From: Actinomycetes bacterium
GTDB taxonomy: Bacteria > Actinomycetota > Actinomycetes > Streptosporangiales > Streptosporangiaceae
Direction of reading: 5' to 3'
Length of the DNA: 7,536 bases
Assembly: GCA_023425615.1 (NCBI GenBank)
Contig: JAFACJ010000777.1
Coordinates: 1-7,536 of the forward strand
This document shows, piece by piece, positions 5,270-7,536 of this stretch (within the stretch, counting starts at the first letter, position 1; each line of letters begins with the position of its first letter). Made by a program: the position numbers and the translations under genes. Under the pieces are notes generated by a model. That model was not told the origin of the DNA. It saw only the letters and a program-made list of their open reading frames with translations, and did no database searches.

Positions 5270-5695
5270 ATGCCCACGTCCGACGAACGCCTGTACTTCC
5301 TGCTCCAGCGTGCCGCGCACCAGCTGCGGACCGACGCCGACCGGCGCTGCAAGGAGGCCGCGGGCATCACCACCGCCCAGCTCGGCGCGCTGTTCGCGGT
5401 GCACGACCAGCCGGGCGTCACCCAGCAGCAGCTCGCCCGCATCCTCGGGCTCCGCGAATCGGCGGTCACCGCGCTCGTCGTCCGCCTGGCCTCCTCCGGG
5501 CTCATCACCCGCCAACCCCACCCCCGCGAGCACCGGGCGGTGACCCTCCACCTGTCCGACGAGGGCCTCGCCGCCCTCCGCGCCGCCCAGCCGGAGATCG
5601 ACCGCTTCAACACCGAACTCCGCTCCCTGCTGGGGCCGACCGCCTTCACCAGCACCGCCGCCGCACTGAGCCGCATCGTCCACGGCGACACCTGA
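5270..5695 (+). CDS. MarR-family transcriptional regulator
   Basis: This 141-residue protein has the MarR layout: an N-terminal dimerisation helix (RLYFLLQRAAHQLRTDADRRC), then a winged helix-turn-helix at about 30-100. Visible parts are ITTAQLGALFAVHDQPGVTQQQLARILG, the recognition helix RESAVTALVVRLASSGLI, and the wing REHRAVTLHLSDEGLAAL. The wing matches the usual DxRxxxxxLTxxG, with Glu replacing Asp. The C-terminal helices complete the dimer interface. The ATG at 5270 has only a GGGG four bases away and no well-placed ribosome binding site, so a short or leaderless message is possible. It is divergent from the PaaI thioesterase, with a 20-bp palindrome in the shared gap, and most likely represses that gene and itself. 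No ligand can be predicted. Confidence 0.92.
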   Translation: MPTSDERLYFLLQRAAHQLRTDADRRCKEAAGITTAQLGALFAVHDQPGVTQQQLARILGLRESAVTALVVRLASSGLITRQPHPREHRAVTLHLSDEGLAALRAAQPEIDRFNTELRSLLGPTAFTSTAAALSRIVHGDT

Positions 5696-5724
5696 CGGAT
5701 CGGGGACGGCCGCCCGAAATCCCG

Positions 5725-5753
5725 TGGAAACGCCTCGCGGTGGCCGCTACCCT
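5725..5753 (+). promoter_or_regulatory. Probable leaderless promoter of the GNAT gene
   Basis: TGGAAA (5725-5730) and TACCCT (5748-5753) are separated by 17 bp. The -10 box ends seven bases before the ATG at 5761, so transcription would begin at or next to that ATG. There is no convincing ribosome binding site before the ATG, which agrees with a leaderless message. Confidence 0.45.
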
Positions 5754-5760
5754 CGGGCGG

Positions 5761-6531
5761 ATGATCGGGGACCTGCTGGCCGCGTATGACGAGCACTTGC
5801 GCGGGACGGGCGTGCCGGCGCTCGGCGCGTGGGTCGAACGCGACGGCCCTCTACTGCGTGTGGTCGGGGAGGAGCGAGGATTCGTCACCGGCCCCCGCGA
5901 CCTGTCGGGATATGACGTAGACGCCCTGATCACCGCGCAGACCGGCTTCTTCGGCGCCCGCGGCGAGGCGGTGGAGTGGAAGGTCCGCGGCCACGACCTG
6001 CCCCGCGACCTGCCCGACCGGCTGTGTGACGCCGGATTCGTCGCCGAGGCCACCGAGACCGTCGTGATCGGCGGCATCGCCGACCTGCCGGAGGCGTCTC
6101 CCCTCCCAGACGGGGTGGTGATCTCCCGGGCCGGAGCGGAGACGATACCCGCGATCGTGGCGATGGAGTCGCAGGTGTGGGGACGTGACTGCGCCTTCAT
6201 CGGCGACCACCTCGCCGGAGGACTGGCGGCCTCCCCCGACCGGCTGGCGATCTTCATAGCGGAGGCCGACGGCCAGGTCGTCTCCGCCGCCTGGACGACG
6301 CTCCTCGAAGACGGGACCTTCGCGTCCCTGTGGGGAGGGGCGACGCTGGAGAAGTGGCGCGGCCACGGCATCTACCGGGCGCTCGTGGCCGCCCGCGCCC
6401 GCTTGGCCGCCGAACGCGGCTACCGGTACCTGCACGTCGACGCCTCAGACGACAGCCGCCCCATCCTGCAACGCCTCGGCTTCCACGCCGTCACCACCAC
6501 GACCCCTCACATCTGGTCGCCGCCCTCCTGA
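5761..6531 (+). CDS. GNAT-family N-acetyltransferase
   Basis: This 256-residue protein has an N-terminal region of about 115 residues without a recognised motif, then a GNAT domain (about 118-250). In the latter, VVSAAWTTLLEDGTFASLWGGAT (173-195) gives the central strands, KWRGHGIYRALVAARARLAAERG (198-220) is motif A with the acetyl-CoA pyrophosphate loop R200-G-H-G203, and DDSRPILQRLGFHAV (230-244) is motif B. It probably transfers an acetyl group from acetyl-CoA to an amine; the acceptor is unknown. The ATG at 5761 fits a leaderless start. A GTG at 5740 in the same frame would add seven residues but would include the -10 box. Its 3' end overlaps by 25 bp the convergent gene on the minus strand. 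Confidence 0.88.
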   Translation: MIGDLLAAYDEHLRGTGVPALGAWVERDGPLLRVVGEERGFVTGPRDLSGYDVDALITAQTGFFGARGEAVEWKVRGHDLPRDLPDRLCDAGFVAEATETVVIGGIADLPEASPLPDGVVISRAGAETIPAIVAMESQVWGRDCAFIGDHLAGGLAASPDRLAIFIAEADGQVVSAAWTTLLEDGTFASLWGGATLEKWRGHGIYRALVAARARLAAERGYRYLHVDASDDSRPILQRLGFHAVTTTTPHIWSPPS

Positions 6532-6986
6532 AAGCGGGGCGCGGGGATGCGGTCCAGGACGATGCCGAAACGCTCACGGTAGGCGTCCAGAGCAGCGCCT
6601 TCGGAAAGCGACGTCTCGGTCCGCGCGCCGTTCTCGGTGACGATCAGCCTGGTGCCGCTGAGGGTGACGCGTCCGGTGGCGGTGCGCAGGCTGCACGTCA
6701 GGGAGCGGGTGAAGTGGGAGTCGGGAGACGTGCTGTGCCACCAGCAGCCCGCCTTGAAGTCCGCGAGTTCGGCCGGACGCGGGTCGATGAGGAGCGAGGA
6801 GCCGTCGCTGTCCAGGACCTCCCAGAATCCGCCGTTCTCCAGCACCTGGTACACCCCGGCGGTGTCGTGCTGCGGGGTCCGCGCGTCAAGACGCAGCGGC
6901 GCGTCGGTGAACCCCCCGAACCCGACGTCGGCCGGCCACGACGCACCTATCCGGGCCAGATACCGGGCGATTCGCACCTCATCCAC
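6507..6986 (-). CDS. Arylamine N-acetyltransferase with internal in-frame deletion, probably inactive
   Basis: The 159-residue product matches arylamine N-acetyltransferase (NAT, acetyl-CoA dependent) at both ends only. Residues 1-19 (MDEVRIARYLARIGASWPA) look like the NAT N-terminus. Residue 20 onward joins directly to ADVGFGGFTDAPLRLD, the segment that holds the catalytic Asp (Asp20 here, Asp122 in Salmonella NAT). ELADFKAGCWWHSTSPDSHFTRSLTCSL (73-100) and GRVTLSGTRLIV follow as in normal NATs, which are about 260-280 residues long. About 100 residues between are absent, including the regions of catalytic Cys69 and His107. Cys81 here is not the catalytic one. The frame is kept, so a stable remnant could be made, but acetyl transfer by the Cys-His-Asp triad is impossible. 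The start is the GTG at 6986, with no strong ribosome binding site. It lies 30 bp after an erythromycin-esterase-family gene, possibly in one transcript. Confidence 0.8.
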   Translation of the reverse strand: MDEVRIARYLARIGASWPADVGFGGFTDAPLRLDARTPQHDTAGVYQVLENGGFWEVLDSDGSSLLIDPRPAELADFKAGCWWHSTSPDSHFTRSLTCSLRTATGRVTLSGTRLIVTENGARTETSLSEGAALDAYRERFGIVLDRIPAPRFQEGGDQM

Positions 6987-7016
6987 GCGACAAGTCTGCC
7001 ACCGATGACCGTGGCG

Positions 7017-7536
7017 CTAGCTCCGCGGGACGTCCTTGATGAACACGATCCCGTCGCTTCCGGCCAGGTGGGCCGGGTCAAGCGGGGCATAGCCGTAGTA
7101 CGGGGACGCGCGGAGGGCGGGCCACGCGCCACCGAGGGCGATGGCCAGCCGGGGAGCGTCGACGACGTAGCGGTCCTCCGGGAGCGCGTACAGGAGCCCT
7201 TCGACGGTGTCCGGCGGCGGAGCGTCCACTCCCTTGTGCCGGATCGTGCCGAGAGCCGTGGCCAGGAAGGCATACCCCTCCCCCAGCCGGGCGCTCACGA
7301 TCGCACCGGCGCTCCACCACTCCACCGTCAGGCCGCCCATCCGCATCGTGCTCTTGTCCCGCTGGAGATGGCTGTTGTGCGCGTGGACCAGCACCGGGCC
7401 CCGTTCGGCGACGGCGAGGAGGTTGTCGGCCATCATCTGGTCCCGCAGTCCCACCAGCCGCGTCATACGGCCAGGTGAGGCATCGGCCATCCAGAAGTGG
7501 TAACGCAGCAGGCCGGTGGCGGTGCGCCCGTACAGG
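7017..7536 (-). CDS. Erythromycin esterase family protein, C-terminal part (runs off right edge)
   Basis: The visible 172 residues begin LYGRTATGLLRYHFWMAD at the window edge; the start is outside. RDQMMADNLLAVAERGPVLVHAHNSHLQRD matches the core of the erythromycin esterase family (Pfam Erythro_esteras), where RDxxMAxN and the AHNxH histidines lie in the active-site cleft. The rest (GEGYAFLATALGTIRHKG and IVFIKDVPRS) fits the family's C-terminus. True Ere enzymes open the macrolide lactone ring, but many actinomycete homologues are uncharacterised hydrolases, so macrolide resistance should not be assumed. It ends in TAG at 7017, 30 bp before the deleted N-acetyltransferase. Confidence 0.82.
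   Translation of the reverse strand, partial: LYGRTATGLLRYHFWMADASPGRMTRLVGLRDQMMADNLLAVAERGPVLVHAHNSHLQRDKSTMRMGGLTVEWWSAGAIVSARLGEGYAFLATALGTIRHKGVDAPPPDTVEGLLYALPEDRYVVDAPRLAIALGGAWPALRASPYYGYAPLDPAHLAGSDGIVFIKDVPRS

Noticed and set aside
6330..7478. 382-codon plus-strand open frame
   Set aside because: It starts inside the GNAT gene and runs antisense to the NAT and esterase genes, both of which have clear family motifs.

Overview
The window comes from a very GC-rich bacterial chromosome. GTG starts, near-total G/C at third codon positions, hairpin terminators without a U-tract and the gene families present all point to an actinomycete. A Streptosporangiales-type genus (for example Nonomuraea or Streptosporangium) is my guess from overall style, not something proven by the sequence. 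No RNA gene, transposase, phage gene or CRISPR array was found.

Left part (1-2930), a reactive-sulfur locus read on the minus strand. A CsoR/CstR-family repressor (2598-2870) is followed by its own hairpin terminator. Next comes an operon: a three-domain metallo-beta-lactamase/rhodanese protein of the persulfide dioxygenase type (977-2373, carrying an apparent one-base frameshift), a membrane-anchored rhodanese (340-939), and a TauE/SafE sulfite or organosulfur exporter that runs off the left edge. The repressor keeps the two sensor cysteines of the family but lacks the copper-binding histidine, which fits persulfide sensing. ATACCCC/GGGGTAT dyads sit before both the repressor and the operon, so both are probably controlled by it. 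The set resembles the staphylococcal cst persulfide-detoxification system, without a sulfide:quinone oxidoreductase or CstA in view. An array of 18-bp repeats lies at the 5' end of the exporter gene.

Middle part (3021-5695). A Rossmann-fold oxidoreductase of the F420_oxidored family is transcribed away from the repressor. It meets, tail to tail with one base between stops, two tandem minus-strand genes for small exported paralogous proteins with a ricin-like beta-trefoil look. Then follows a divergent pair: a PaaI-type hotdog thioesterase (minus) and a MarR regulator (plus), with a perfect 20-bp palindrome and a good sigma-70-like promoter between them.

Right part (5761-7536). A GNAT acetyltransferase with a probable leaderless promoter overlaps by 25 bp the end of a convergent minus-strand gene. 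That gene is an arylamine N-acetyltransferase from which the central section, including the catalytic Cys and His, is missing in frame. It lies 30 bp downstream of an erythromycin-esterase-family gene that enters from the right edge.

The points most worth a second look are the CstR-like regulon with its two operators, the frameshift in the dioxygenase gene, the deleted N-acetyltransferase, the paired secreted beta-trefoil proteins and the 18-bp repeat array.
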